DNA of 64,000 nt from Anaerolineae bacterium (GTDB lineage: Bacteria > Chloroflexota > Anaerolineae > Aggregatilineales > UBA2796). The DNA is taken from positions 62,001 to 126,000 of the forward strand of contig JAHBVJ010000007.1 of assembly GCA_019637615.1 (NCBI GenBank). The letters run 5' to 3'. Numbering within the stretch: the stretch's first letter is position 1; every line of letters starts with the position of its first letter. Made by a program: the position numbers and the translations under genes. A model generated the notes under the pieces. It ran no database searches, was not told the DNA's origin, and saw only the letters and a list, made by a program, of their open reading frames with translations. Shown here one piece after another: positions 1 to 9,506 of this stretch.

Positions 1-376
1 TTGGAAGAGGATTTGGGCCGCCTGAACTCAGGAATTGTTGTCGCAGGCGGTCTATTGCCTCAACCGTAAATGACAACGGGATTACGTTTTCTTGTTCGTC
101 ATAAAGGAAATATTTGAAAGGTTGTTGATAGCCAGCTATCCGAAGGTCATCCGAGGGTGCCGTTGTGGCGATGATCAATCCAAGCCACGTATAAGTATCA
201 TCGTTTACGCTAGGTAAAAGCCGCCCTGTTAGCGTTAGTTGCCCTGTCGGCAAAGGTGTGGCTGACTTACTTTTATTCGGTATTTGGGACAATAGCAAGA
301 GTCCGAGCAAGACCCCAATACCCAAGCCCATGATTAAGACTGACGGTCGTCTTGTCGGCTTGGAAATCGCTTTCAT
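1..376 (-). CDS. Membrane-anchored hypothetical protein (3' end outside window)
   Basis: An open minus-strand frame starts at an ATG at 376 and runs off the left edge without a stop, giving about 125 residues. After the short basic stretch MKAISKPTRRPS comes one hydrophobic segment (LIMGLGIGVLLGLLLLSQI, about residues 13-32), so this is an N-terminal anchor or uncleaved signal with the rest outside the membrane. The exposed part has a Thr/Leu-rich beginning and no motif I recognise. The gene is AT-rich like the TIR-NACHT gene that diverges from it, with about 170 bp between the two starts. Function unknown; the reading frame itself is fairly secure because it stays open over the whole stretch. 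Confidence 0.6.
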   Translation of the reverse strand, partial: MKAISKPTRRPSVLIMGLGIGVLLGLLLLSQIPNKSKSATPLPTGQLTLTGRLLPSVNDDTYTWLGLIIATTAPSDDLRIAGYQQPFKYFLYDEQENVIPLSFTVEAIDRLRQQFLSSGGPNPLP

Positions 377-549
377 AAGTCATAACCTTTGTATTAGTAG
401 GATGAATTGATGTTGCGATTATCGTTAGCATAGCATGGATTAGCGCATAATCCTTCTATACAGACATGATCCTAAGTTTCATATACGCTATAAACGAATA
501 TAATAGTGAATTATGTAAGACACAATTTGACAGCAGATCGCTGAATTAT

Positions 550-3183
550 ATGCCACAAGAACACATTTTTCTCAGCTATCGTAGTATTGAGTCCGATTTT
601 GCTCTAAAACTTGCTTCAGATCTAAAAAATGCGGGAGTGCGTTTGTGGATGGATCGGTTCGATATTCAAGCTGGAATGAAATGGCCAGATGCTATTCAAA
701 CTGCAATTGATAATGGCGCAGCACTAATTGCTGTTCTATCGCCTGATTATATTGTATCTACATACTGCAAAAACGAATTGCAACGTGCGCATGAACTTAA
801 CCTTCCAATTTTTCCTGTCTTATTACGTCCCCTTACTCCTCAGGAATGGCCATTCATAATTCAGAGTGTGCAGTATGAAGATTTTACTAATTGGCAAGAT
901 GAGTCCTTTTATCATCAGCACCTTGGAACGTTAATACAACTTCTACATACAAAGGTCTCTACGTATGTTTCTGCTTCTCCCGATCCTGAAACGCAGTATC
1001 TAAATAGCCTGATTGCCGAATTAGAAACGCGACGCGGCGTCCGAGAATATATCGAACTCGAAGGTGAATCAGATATACGTCCTGAACCACAAATTGATGA
1101 TGAATGGGGATTTTCGGAATTAATTGAAAATGACAAGAATTCTACAATTAGAGCTGAAAAAGTCTCGTTAAAAAACATTAGGGAAGCAATTGATAAGCAT
1201 CCGCGTTTTGTGTTGCTTGGTGAACCGGGCGCTGGTAAAACGACCACGGTTCGGAGATTAGCTCTAGATGCTGCCCGCCAACGTCTAAAAAATCCACGAA
1301 CTGCACCTATGCCTTTATTACTGTACCTCCCACAGTGGCGAGATAATGTATCTCCATTAGATTTTATAAAAATAAAAATGAATTGGTCTCTTGGTGACAA
1401 TCTGCGTAACTTGCTTGTAATCGGGGATGTGTTACTTTACTTGGACGGCCTTAATGAGATGGGTGCTGAGGGAACACTTAAGGCTAAAATGTTGCGCGAG
1501 TGGATTCACGACTCGACTGATGCCCCGAAACGATTAATTGTTACTTGCCGTGTTGGGGATTACATCAGAAATACATTCGACCTTGGTAACATGCCTCGTG
1601 TGGTAATGCAAGAGTTGGAGCCACCACAAATTAGACAATTTGTCACTAATTATTTAGAGGATAATGCGGACGGCCTACTGACACAAATCTTCCCAACACG
1701 TGATGATCTAGTTCGGCAAGAGCATTGGCCAGAAACTGAGCGCCAAAAGATTGAAGCTCGTAGCCTAATGAGGCTATCTCGAAATCCATATATGCTAAGT
1801 GCATTAATCTTCATTTATAAGGATTCATCAAAAGGCCAGCTACCACGCAATATGGGCGCACTGTTTCAAATGCTTGTTCGAGCACTGTGGAGGCGCGAAA
1901 CACAGCGCAGTACAACTAGTGACTTACAATTTGATACAGTTCAGGCGGCATTTGCGCGTCTTGCGTTTGATGTAATCAATGAGGGACTTGCTCAAGACAT
2001 CCCATTAGATTACGCACTTGAAAAGTTGGGAACTTCGCAAATTCTATACGCTGGCGTACACGCAAGTTATGTGACAATTTCCGGCGAATATATTCGTTTC
2101 TATCATCAACTGATATTGGAATATTTCGCGGCGGTTGAGCTTGAGCAACGCAATATAAACGAAGTAATAATTGCTTGGCGTGAAAAAACAAGGTCAGACC
2201 TTTTAGTCTCATCCAATCCAGAGGAAAGCAAGCGTATACTTTCAAGCTGGATAGGTATATATGGTGGTCGAAATACAGAGAGGTGGGATCAAGTTATTAT
2301 CGCGCTTGGTGGTATCACTAGTAATCCCGATACGCTTGTTAAAGAACTGGTAGCAATTGACACTTATTTAGCAACAGTTTGGATTACAAGCGGTTCAAAA
2401 ATCTCTCCAGCGATTTATGATGAAATTATGAATATAATTTTGTCGGAAGCGGATCATGCTCCAATGGCAGCTGCCATAACACTTTTCCCGATCTTGGTAG
2501 ACTCTGGGGAACTAAAAGTGATACAAGCTCTAATAAGATTACTGGCTTATGGGAATTATATGAGAATCGCTGCTCCCGCCAGTAAATTACTCACTAAAGT
2601 TGGAATTGACGCCATTCCTGCTCTAATCGAGGCATTGCGAAATCCCGAAGAACAAGTGCGTGGTTGGGCAACTTCAATATTAGGAGAGCTGAGGGATGAG
2701 AGGGCTGTGCCCGCTTTAATCCAAATGTTATCTGACATAGGAGCACGTTATGAAGGAAAGACTGCCTATAATCGCGATGTAGCAGCCAATTCATTAAAAA
2801 AAATCGGAACGCCAGAGGCACTTGCTGCTGTTGAAAAATGGCAAACTGAATTGATTTATAGACTAATCGATTTAGATGATGAGACTCACCGTATTATTTG
2901 GTCAATCGAAGAAACATTTGATTCAATTCCGAATAACATTCGGAACCCCCTATCGAAATTGTTTGATGATGATAAAGTACAGGCGTTAACTTATTCGCTT
3001 TCTTTAATCAAAATACAAGTCCTTGGAATTATAGGTAATCCAATTGCTATATCTGCACTTGAGCGAGAGTTATCTAGCACTTTCGAAAACCTCCCAAAAC
3101 GGGAGGCGATCTTGACAGCGCTTAGGCGAATAAATACACCAGAGTCTCTTAATATTGTCAAAGACTGGGAGGGAAAAGGATGA
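550..3183 (+). CDS. TIR-NACHT-HEAT repeat protein, NLR-like putative immune receptor
   Basis: A modular signalling NTPase of the STAND/NLR type. Residues 1-135 are a TIR domain: HIFLSYR at the start, W..D...I..G..W...I in the middle, and SPDYIVSTYCKNEL, where E76 aligns with the catalytic glutamate of NAD-cleaving TIR domains. Residues about 215-500 are a NACHT ATPase with Walker A GEPGAGKT (224-231) and Walker B LLYLDGLNE (D299). The C-terminal third has HEAT-like repeats (for example PALIEALRNPEEQVRGWA). The frame extends upstream to an ATG at 466, but the TIR fold begins at the ATG at 550, so that start is preferred; no strong ribosome site is visible for either. Base and codon use are much more AT-rich than downstream genes, suggesting acquisition. 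By analogy to known TIR and NACHT defence proteins, a ligand sensed by the repeats could trigger NAD depletion; this role is inferred. Confidence 0.88.
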   Translation: MPQEHIFLSYRSIESDFALKLASDLKNAGVRLWMDRFDIQAGMKWPDAIQTAIDNGAALIAVLSPDYIVSTYCKNELQRAHELNLPIFPVLLRPLTPQEWPFIIQSVQYEDFTNWQDESFYHQHLGTLIQLLHTKVSTYVSASPDPETQYLNSLIAELETRRGVREYIELEGESDIRPEPQIDDEWGFSELIENDKNSTIRAEKVSLKNIREAIDKHPRFVLLGEPGAGKTTTVRRLALDAARQRLKNPRTAPMPLLLYLPQWRDNVSPLDFIKIKMNWSLGDNLRNLLVIGDVLLYLDGLNEMGAEGTLKAKMLREWIHDSTDAPKRLIVTCRVGDYIRNTFDLGNMPRVVMQELEPPQIRQFVTNYLEDNADGLLTQIFPTRDDLVRQEHWPETERQKIEARSLMRLSRNPYMLSALIFIYKDSSKGQLPRNMGALFQMLVRALWRRETQRSTTSDLQFDTVQAAFARLAFDVINEGLAQDIPLDYALEKLGTSQILYAGVHASYVTISGEYIRFYHQLILEYFAAVELEQRNINEVIIAWREKTRSDLLVSSNPEESKRILSSWIGIYGGRNTERWDQVIIALGGITSNPDTLVKELVAIDTYLATVWITSGSKISPAIYDEIMNIILSEADHAPMAAAITLFPILVDSGELKVIQALIRLLAYGNYMRIAAPASKLLTKVGIDAIPALIEALRNPEEQVRGWATSILGELRDERAVPALIQMLSDIGARYEGKTAYNRDVAANSLKKIGTPEALAAVEKWQTELIYRLIDLDDETHRIIWSIEETFDSIPNNIRNPLSKLFDDDKVQALTYSLSLIKIQVLGIIGNPIAISALERELSSTFENLPKREAILTALRRINTPESLNIVKDWEGKG

Positions 3184-3335
3184 AATTGGCGGTGTTATAC
3201 CCGTCCTCCTATATGCCCGTGCCAACAATGATAGGTACCTTGACGGCAGATTGCTGTGTAGAGCCAGCAGTGGATGACAGCGCTTCTCATCGACTGCTTC
3301 TGGACTCCAATGCCTAAGCGTGGTAGTCTACGGGC

Positions 3336-4661
3336 ATGTCAGATTACCGCATTCGCCGCAATCGATCCGCCCTCAGCAGTGGATCGCTGTTCAATGGAAA
3401 CCGCCGCAGCAGCTGGTTGATGCCGCTGTTGGTGGCGAACGCATTCGTACTCGCCTTCGCAGGCTTGATCGCGTGGCAGTTCCCCGAAGCGCAAAAAATC
3501 GCCCTGAATGCCATCGGTTCGGCTCCCACGGCGACGCCCAACGCCGTCGAATATGCGCAGCGCGGGGATCGTGCGTACTGGCGCGGCAATCTTGATCAGG
3601 CTGTGATGAACTATCGGGAGGCGGTCAAAGAACGCCCCGATGACGTGGGCATCATCTTTGAATTGGGGCGGATGCTGATCTTCCACAGCTACGAAGACCG
3701 CCGTAACGAAGGTGAACGCGAAGAAGCCCTCGAACTGGCAGATCAAGCCATCAACGCTGATCCGCAAAATGCGCGCGGCTACACCCTGCGCTGTTACGCT
3801 CAGACCGAACTAGAAAATTACGAAGGTGCTGTGCGCGACTGCTTACAGGCGCTCGATTTCAACGGACAAGATGCGGAGGCGCATTCCTTCCTCGCCCGCG
3901 CTTACGAAGGCTCAGGACGCTATACAGAGTCGGTGGATGAGGCGCTCAAGGCTGTGCAGATCAACCCGCAGAGCATCGAGGCAAATATCACATATGGCGA
4001 TCTGCTGATGACGCGCAAGCAGTACGATCTGGCGCTGAATTATTACGAACAGGCCATGAAGATCAATCCGCAGCTTTCGCAGCCCTACTATAATCTGGCG
4101 GCGCTATACCGTGTGATGGCGAACACGTTGGGCGAGAATGAACTGTTGGAAAAGGCGATCAGCTATTACAACGCGGTGCTGTCTAGCAATCGGCGCAGCA
4201 TCAAAGCCTACATCCGCCTGTGCCAGACGTACATGCAAACGGGACAGTTCAACCTCGCCAAAGACAACTGCACTACCGCCACCACGCTAGACGCCGATTC
4301 CACCGAGGCATGGCGCTTCTTGGGCGAAGTGCTGTACCGCACCCGCAATTATGACGACGCGATCAAAGCCTTCGTACAGTGTTCCGACCGCGAGAAAGAG
4401 CTGCCACCGGGGGATCGACAGTGGCAATGCTGGGCGTATCAGGCGCTCTCGCACGAACGGATGCAGCGCTGCTCAGAAGCCTATCCGCTGTTGTACGATC
4501 TGCTGATCTGGTCGGAAAGCGCGGATGCGACGCGCTTGGCGAACACGGGACTAGACCTGTGTGGTGGCACCGCGCCCACTCCCCGATCCGATGGTACGAC
4601 GCCGACTCCGATCACGCCCGCGCTGCTGCCTACCGTACCGGGATCGACCATACAAGGGTAG
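3336..4661 (+). CDS. TPR-repeat membrane-anchored protein
   Basis: A 441-residue protein with a basic N-terminus, one transmembrane helix at about residues 27-48 (WLMPLLVANAFVLAFAGLIAW), and at least six tetratricopeptide repeats. The TPR pattern is clear, for example A..RGD.AYWRGNLDQAVMNYREAVKERPDD and YDLALNYYEQAMKINPQ. TPR arrays are helical scaffolds for protein-protein contacts, so this is probably an assembly or adaptor protein with its repeats outside or at the membrane. The C-terminus is a Thr/Pro-rich tail ending in PTVPGSTIQG. It stands alone: the TIR-NACHT gene ends 150 bp upstream and the histidine kinase starts 260 bp downstream. Several out-of-frame open frames lie inside it and are ignored. 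No partner can be named. Confidence 0.85.
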   Translation: MSDYRIRRNRSALSSGSLFNGNRRSSWLMPLLVANAFVLAFAGLIAWQFPEAQKIALNAIGSAPTATPNAVEYAQRGDRAYWRGNLDQAVMNYREAVKERPDDVGIIFELGRMLIFHSYEDRRNEGEREEALELADQAINADPQNARGYTLRCYAQTELENYEGAVRDCLQALDFNGQDAEAHSFLARAYEGSGRYTESVDEALKAVQINPQSIEANITYGDLLMTRKQYDLALNYYEQAMKINPQLSQPYYNLAALYRVMANTLGENELLEKAISYYNAVLSSNRRSIKAYIRLCQTYMQTGQFNLAKDNCTTATTLDADSTEAWRFLGEVLYRTRNYDDAIKAFVQCSDREKELPPGDRQWQCWAYQALSHERMQRCSEAYPLLYDLLIWSESADATRLANTGLDLCGGTAPTPRSDGTTPTPITPALLPTVPGSTIQG

Positions 4662-4923
4662 CCGTTGGCTGCCATGTGCAACTGGTTGATTCGCCGTGGT
4701 GGAGGTAAACGTCGTTTTTATAGAATTAGTATTATCTTCGAATAGAATATAGTAAGCGAAAATACATACGCCTCGCCCTCTAGACTATCCTACCATAATT
4801 TTGTACATTTACCGTATGTGACGAATATCGACGGAGTTTTTCGTCAATTTCATCCATATATTTTGGTATTATCCTTATTCCCTCACCTATCATCATGCGG
4901 ACTTATCTGAAAGGTATTATCTT

Positions 4924-7449
4924 GTGTCTTCCATCAAGTTGGAACGCGTTTTCCGGCGTACCTACACATGGGCACTGCTGATCACGGCCTTAATCTCGTC
5001 GGTGACCTATTACTTACTCATTAATGTCTCGAATGCGCAGTTAGAGACTGCACAACGTTCCGATCTCGCGTTGGATGTACGCACGGCGATGCACAGCATG
5101 GCCTTTCTGGCTAATCGGCTGGTGATCGTCACTGAAGACACCGCCCGCGACGCGATCCGCCAAGAAATGTTGGCGAATGTTCAAAGGATGTCCGACACGT
5201 ATAACAGGTTGCTGGCAGCGGCACGCACCCCGCAAGTAATAGCCATCCATCTGCAACCGCCCTATCATCTCGCGGAGGAAACGGCCTCTTTTTTAGAATC
5301 CGTGCGCGAGTTAACCAAATTACCCGTGATCACCGCCGAGACACCAGCGTATCAACACGTCATCACGCTGCGTCCGGTGCTCTTGGACGGACTCAATCGT
5401 CTGGCTGACCAGTACAGTCTGGAAAGCGAAGTGATGGTTCATGATTCACAGCGCATTGAGACGGCGTTGATCTTGCTGATGCTGCTCACGCTCGGTGTGG
5501 AGGTTGTTTTCATTTTCCGTCCGATGGAACACCTCATTGTGACCACACAAAACGCACTGCGGGCTGAGGCGGAACGCAGCCAAGCGGCAGCCTTCGCCTT
5601 GCGGGACAGCGAAACCCGTTATCGCCAGATGTTTGAGAATAATCCCGCCGTCAAATTGCTGATCGATCCGCAAGATGGGCGCATCGTAGAAGCCAACCAC
5701 GCCGCCAGCGAATTCTACGGCTATCCGCTGGATAAACTCAAAACGCTGACCGTGATGGACATCAATGTACTGCCGCCACAAACGGTAATCGCGATACGTG
5801 ATCGAATCCTCACTGGCCCCAGCGGTGTCAATCAAGGTCATCACCGTCTTGCTTCTGGCGAAACACGGCATGTGGAAGTCTTCGCGGGGCCGTTATCGCT
5901 CAATAACCGCACCTATGTGTACGCAATCATTCAAGACATCAGTCAGCGAAAACAAGCGGAAGATGCGCTGCGCGAGAATGAAAACAGGTTCCGCACATTG
6001 TTCGAGCAAAACAGCGATGGCATCTTCATCCTCGGTCTGGATGGCAAACTCCTTGCCATGAATCAGAGCGCGGTCGATCTGGTGGGTTATTCACGGGATG
6101 AAATCGATGAGTATCCTATCCCGCAGTTATCCGCCGAGACTAGCCCAAGCTTGCAGGTGGTTGACCGGCTCATCGCGGGCGAGCATCTACCTATTTACGA
6201 GCGCCTTTTTCGCAGAAAAAATGGTGAAGTGTTTCCAGTCGAGATCAACGCCGCGCTGGTGCGGGCTAGTGATGGTACGCCGCTGCATATTCAGAGCATC
6301 GTGCGGGACATCAGCCAACGGAAGCAAGCAGAACGCGCGCTGCGTGAGAGCGAACAACGCCTGCGCCTGATCACCGATAACGTGCTGGACATCATCACGC
6401 AGATTGACGGCGAAAATCTGATTCGTTTTGCCAGCTCTTCGTACACTTCAATTTTGGGTTACGAGCCTGCCAGCATCCTTGGTTTGTCCGGAATCAGCTT
6501 GATTTATCCCGATGATGTGGAGCAATTTCGGCAAGCTATCGCTGCTGTGCGCGCAAAGCCGAACGAACGTATTGCCATCGAAGGGCGGCTGGTACACCGC
6601 GATGGACACGCGCTCTGGACTGAAACCGTCGGCACCTTGTTGTTTGGCGAAAACGGTACACCGAACGGCGGCGTTTTTGTTACCCGCGACATCACCGAGC
6701 GCAAACGGCTTGAGCAAGCCCTGATCGAGCAAGAAAAATTGCGCACCGAGCTGGAAAAGGAACTCGAATTGAGCACGCTAAAATCGCGTATGATGGAAAT
6801 CATCGCGCATGAATTCCGCACGCCGTTAGCGGTCATCCAACTCACGCTCGGCACGCTTGCCGACTATTATGATCGGATCACCGTCGAGCAGCGCGCCGTC
6901 AAATTTGGCGTGATCAACGAACGCATCCAGCGCATCGCAGATATGCTGTCGGAACTCGATATCATCGTGCGTGGCGGGTTCACGCCGAGCGCGGTGCAGC
7001 GTGCGCCCGTCGATCTGGTTGCGCTGTGCCGCAAGGTAGTCGCTAACCTTGAGGCGGAATACAGAGTCAGCGGACGATATACGCTGGAATTCGCCACGCC
7101 CGCCACCATCTACGCCGATCCGTTCATCCTGATCAACGCAATCCGGCATGTGCTGGCGAACGCGGCATTATTCTCACCGGCAGATACGCCCGTCAAGGTG
7201 AGCCTGACGCCGCTTCAGCATGGGTTTGAACTTAGCGTAATTGATACCGGCATTGGCATTCCGGCGGATGACCTGCCCCGCCTGTTTCAACCATTTTTCA
7301 GGGGCAGCAACATTGGTACGCTAGGCGGGCTTGGCTTAGGCTTGACGATTGCCCAAGCTGCCATCCACGCGCATCAAGGAACGATCAAGGTTGAAAGTGT
7401 GGCGGGGCAAGGAACCACCGTCAAGCTGTGGGTGCCGACGACGGTCTAA
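4924..7449 (+). CDS. Triple-PAS membrane sensor histidine kinase
   Basis: An 841-residue sensor kinase. Two transmembrane helices (about residues 16-35 and 178-198) flank an extracytoplasmic helical domain of about 140 residues. Three PAS domains follow, each starting with an E.R.R..F-type segment and ending in I.DISQRKQAE or ITERKRLE. The kinase core has a HisKA H-box, IIAHEFRTPLAVI, with phospho-acceptor H629. The ATPase domain shows an N-box (HVLANAALFS), a G1 box (DTGIGIP) and a G2 box (GLGLGLTIA). The start is GTG at 4924, preceded by GAAAGG. No response regulator gene is next to it, so it is an orphan kinase whose partner must be elsewhere. Its ligand cannot be told from the sequence. 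The upstream 260 bp is AT-rich and probably contains its promoter. Confidence 0.93.
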   Translation: MSSIKLERVFRRTYTWALLITALISSVTYYLLINVSNAQLETAQRSDLALDVRTAMHSMAFLANRLVIVTEDTARDAIRQEMLANVQRMSDTYNRLLAAARTPQVIAIHLQPPYHLAEETASFLESVRELTKLPVITAETPAYQHVITLRPVLLDGLNRLADQYSLESEVMVHDSQRIETALILLMLLTLGVEVVFIFRPMEHLIVTTQNALRAEAERSQAAAFALRDSETRYRQMFENNPAVKLLIDPQDGRIVEANHAASEFYGYPLDKLKTLTVMDINVLPPQTVIAIRDRILTGPSGVNQGHHRLASGETRHVEVFAGPLSLNNRTYVYAIIQDISQRKQAEDALRENENRFRTLFEQNSDGIFILGLDGKLLAMNQSAVDLVGYSRDEIDEYPIPQLSAETSPSLQVVDRLIAGEHLPIYERLFRRKNGEVFPVEINAALVRASDGTPLHIQSIVRDISQRKQAERALRESEQRLRLITDNVLDIITQIDGENLIRFASSSYTSILGYEPASILGLSGISLIYPDDVEQFRQAIAAVRAKPNERIAIEGRLVHRDGHALWTETVGTLLFGENGTPNGGVFVTRDITERKRLEQALIEQEKLRTELEKELELSTLKSRMMEIIAHEFRTPLAVIQLTLGTLADYYDRITVEQRAVKFGVINERIQRIADMLSELDIIVRGGFTPSAVQRAPVDLVALCRKVVANLEAEYRVSGRYTLEFATPATIYADPFILINAIRHVLANAALFSPADTPVKVSLTPLQHGFELSVIDTGIGIPADDLPRLFQPFFRGSNIGTLGGLGLGLTIAQAAIHAHQGTIKVESVAGQGTTVKLWVPTTV

Positions 7450-7462
7450 AGGATGCCGTCGC

Positions 7463-7747
7463 TCATTTTTCGATTTTGACACCGCGCCAGAACGCGATGT
7501 ACCCCGTGATTTGCTGCGCGGCCTGTTTGGGAGCCGGATAGTACCATGCCGCATCCCGATTCAGTTGTTCACTCACGTTGAGCGAATAATAACTGGCCTG
7601 CCCTTTCCATGAGCAAACGGTGTGCGTTTGGCTATCTACCAGATATTCTGTCTTAACGGAATCAGCGGGGAAATAGTGATTGCCTTCGACCACGATAGTT
7701 TCATCGCTTTCCGCGATGATCGTGCCGTTCCAGATCGCCTTTACCAT
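7463..7747 (-). CDS. DUF427 family protein
   Basis: A 94-residue protein matching the DUF427 family throughout. It begins with KAIWNGTIIAESDETIVVEGNHYFP, has the central S.TVCSWKG-like segment (THTVCSWKGQASYY), and ends in YIAFWRGVKI. Members are small single-domain beta-rich proteins, common in bacteria and without an established biochemical role. The gene converges on the histidine kinase gene with only 13 bp between the two stop codons, so it is transcribed independently. Length is normal for the family. Confidence 0.85.
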   Translation of the reverse strand: MVKAIWNGTIIAESDETIVVEGNHYFPADSVKTEYLVDSQTHTVCSWKGQASYYSLNVSEQLNRDAAWYYPAPKQAAQQITGYIAFWRGVKIEK

Positions 7748-7913
7748 GAACCAACCTCAACCTGCGTGTGACGGATAGGGGACGAATAGGGACGTATCAA
7801 CGTCCTTTGTTCAGACTCGGCTAGTCGCGTGATCCTTACGTACGCCAAGCGTGGAGTGGGCGATGGTGGCAGGGTGAGATGGGCTAGGCTACAATCGCCA
7901 GCTTAATTCACAA

Positions 7914-8402
7914 ATGAAATCACACATGCGAAACGTACTAACCCTAGCACAAGCTCTCGATCAGCGGGCGTACCTGCGGCAGCAGGGTAAAACGCTCGTC
8001 TTCACCAACGGTCATTTTGATCTGCTTCATGTTGGGCATTTGGACTATCTGGAAAAGGCGCGGGCGCTTGGGGATAAGCTGTTCGTAGGCATCAACGGCG
8101 ACGCGTCCACCGAGGCGCTGAAAGGCCCCGGACGCCCGATCATCCCGGCGCAGGAACGGGCACGCTTGCTCGGTGCGTTGTGGTGCGTGGATGGCGCGAT
8201 CATCTTTGACGAGACTACCGCCACCCGCGTGATCGAAACCTTGCAGCCAGATATTTACGTGAAAGGCAGCGACTACCGCGATAAGCCGCTGCCCGAACGT
8301 CCCACGGTGGAGCGGTACGGCGGGCAAGTCGTGCTCATGGATCTGGTGCCAGAGCGCAGTACCACCGCCTTGATCGCCCGCATCCGCACCGTGCCAGAAT
8401 AG
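7914..8402 (+). CDS. rfaE2: RfaE2/HldE-C-like sugar-phosphate nucleotidyltransferase
   Basis: A 162-residue nucleotidyltransferase of the cytidylyltransferase fold. It shows TNGHFDLLHVGHLDYLEKA with the HxGH nucleotide-binding motif (HVGH), FVGINGD, GPGRPIIPAQERA and a C-terminal RSTT segment, all typical of enzymes that transfer AMP to D-glycero-beta-D-manno-heptose 1-phosphate. It matches the free-standing RfaE2 domain, without the kinase half of HldE. The next gene begins 9 bp downstream and MurJ follows, so it sits in a three-gene envelope operon. No other heptose gene is in view. The substrate could be a heptose for a surface glycan, or another sugar- or polyol-phosphate. M1 and M5 are both possible starts. 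Confidence 0.82.
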   Translation: MKSHMRNVLTLAQALDQRAYLRQQGKTLVFTNGHFDLLHVGHLDYLEKARALGDKLFVGINGDASTEALKGPGRPIIPAQERARLLGALWCVDGAIIFDETTATRVIETLQPDIYVKGSDYRDKPLPERPTVERYGGQVVLMDLVPERSTTALIARIRTVPE

Positions 8403-8411
8403 GACGCACGG

Positions 8412-9506
8412 ATGACCATCCTCAACGCCCTTGAACCGCGTGGCGAACAACCAAGCGTAGGCTCACCCCCTTCGTATCGGCGCTTGCTGATGGTCGCGTT
8501 GACGTTTGTGGTCGTCTTTGTGGCGGTGCGTGTCGCCATTCGCCCGATCAATGACACCGATTATCAAATCTACCGTGACGGGCTGGAGCATTTCTGGCAA
8601 GGGCAGTCGCCCTATCCGGTGACGGGCTATGTGCTCCCACCGTGGGCGACTGTGATCCTCGCGCCGCTGGTTAACCAGCCGTTGGAAGTATGGTTGGCGC
8701 TGACCGTGACGATTTTCGTCGTGTCGGTGCTGGATCAAGGCTCACCAGTCGCGCTGCTGCTGCTGCTGCACCCGATCTTCCTGACGCTCATCGCGTCTTC
8801 CAACCCCGAATGGATTTTCATCGGCACAGGCGTATGGCTGCTGGAAGCCACCCCGCGCGGCGTAGGACGCGGCGTAGCATGGGTCTTTCTAGCCTCCAAA
8901 CCGCAAACTATCTGGCTGCTGCTAGTCTTCGATGGCATTGTGGCGCTCCGTCAGCGCGATTGGAAGCCCTTCGTGGTAGCGGGCGGATGGGCGGTCATCG
9001 CCTACCTCATCACCCCGATGCCGCCGCAGATATGGATTCAGCGCGGCACGACGGGCTTGAACTGGTCACTGCCCATCGTCTACAACTACGGCGTGATCGG
9101 CGCGCTGCTGGTGACGGCGTTTATTCTGGTGGTGCGTTGGCAGCGACGCAACGATTACAAGACGCTAGGCCTCCTGCTCTCGCTGGTGTGGACGCCGTAT
9201 GTGTTACAGTATGCATTCACGACGCTGCTATTCGCCATGCGTAAAGCAAGCTGGCTGCGCATACTCGTGTTTTTGGCGGGGGGAATCGGCTTGGCTTACC
9301 TTTTCTGGCGGGATTTCCACGTGAATGAGCAAGCGGGCGCGGCTGGAATGCTGCTGTTAGCGGCGATCATGGCACCATCGAATGTGCGCGATCCACGCGG
9401 CACACAGCCCGGTACGCCCGCCTTCAGCCTGAGCGCAGCAGCAGCCACGTTGCGCCGTCGGCTTACTCCGCACCCACACGCTGACAGAGGCACAAGGACT
9501 GTATGA
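8412..9506 (+). CDS. Polytopic membrane protein, GT87-like glycosyltransferase candidate
   Basis: A 364-residue protein with about nine hydrophobic segments. The first is at residues 25-44, followed by a loop with NDTDYQIYRDGLEHFWQGQSPYP. A short acidic loop after TM1 followed by a Y.....W.G.SPY pattern is typical of DUF2029/GT87 polyprenyl-phosphate-dependent glycosyltransferases. The C-terminal 50 residues are polar and low in complexity. It is translationally tied to the next gene: its stop overlaps the MurJ ATG (ATGA at 9503-9506). Co-transcription with a sugar nucleotidyltransferase and a lipid-linked wall-precursor flippase supports a role in cell-surface glycan assembly. The enzymatic call is only moderately supported. 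Confidence 0.65.
   Translation: MTILNALEPRGEQPSVGSPPSYRRLLMVALTFVVVFVAVRVAIRPINDTDYQIYRDGLEHFWQGQSPYPVTGYVLPPWATVILAPLVNQPLEVWLALTVTIFVVSVLDQGSPVALLLLLHPIFLTLIASSNPEWIFIGTGVWLLEATPRGVGRGVAWVFLASKPQTIWLLLVFDGIVALRQRDWKPFVVAGGWAVIAYLITPMPPQIWIQRGTTGLNWSLPIVYNYGVIGALLVTAFILVVRWQRRNDYKTLGLLLSLVWTPYVLQYAFTTLLFAMRKASWLRILVFLAGGIGLAYLFWRDFHVNEQAGAAGMLLLAAIMAPSNVRDPRGTQPGTPAFSLSAAAATLRRRLTPHPHADRGTRTV

Noticed and set aside
1..3183. Transposon or prophage end carrying the TIR-NACHT gene
   Set aside because: Base composition differs, but I found no transposase, integrase, terminal repeats or tRNA target in this stretch.
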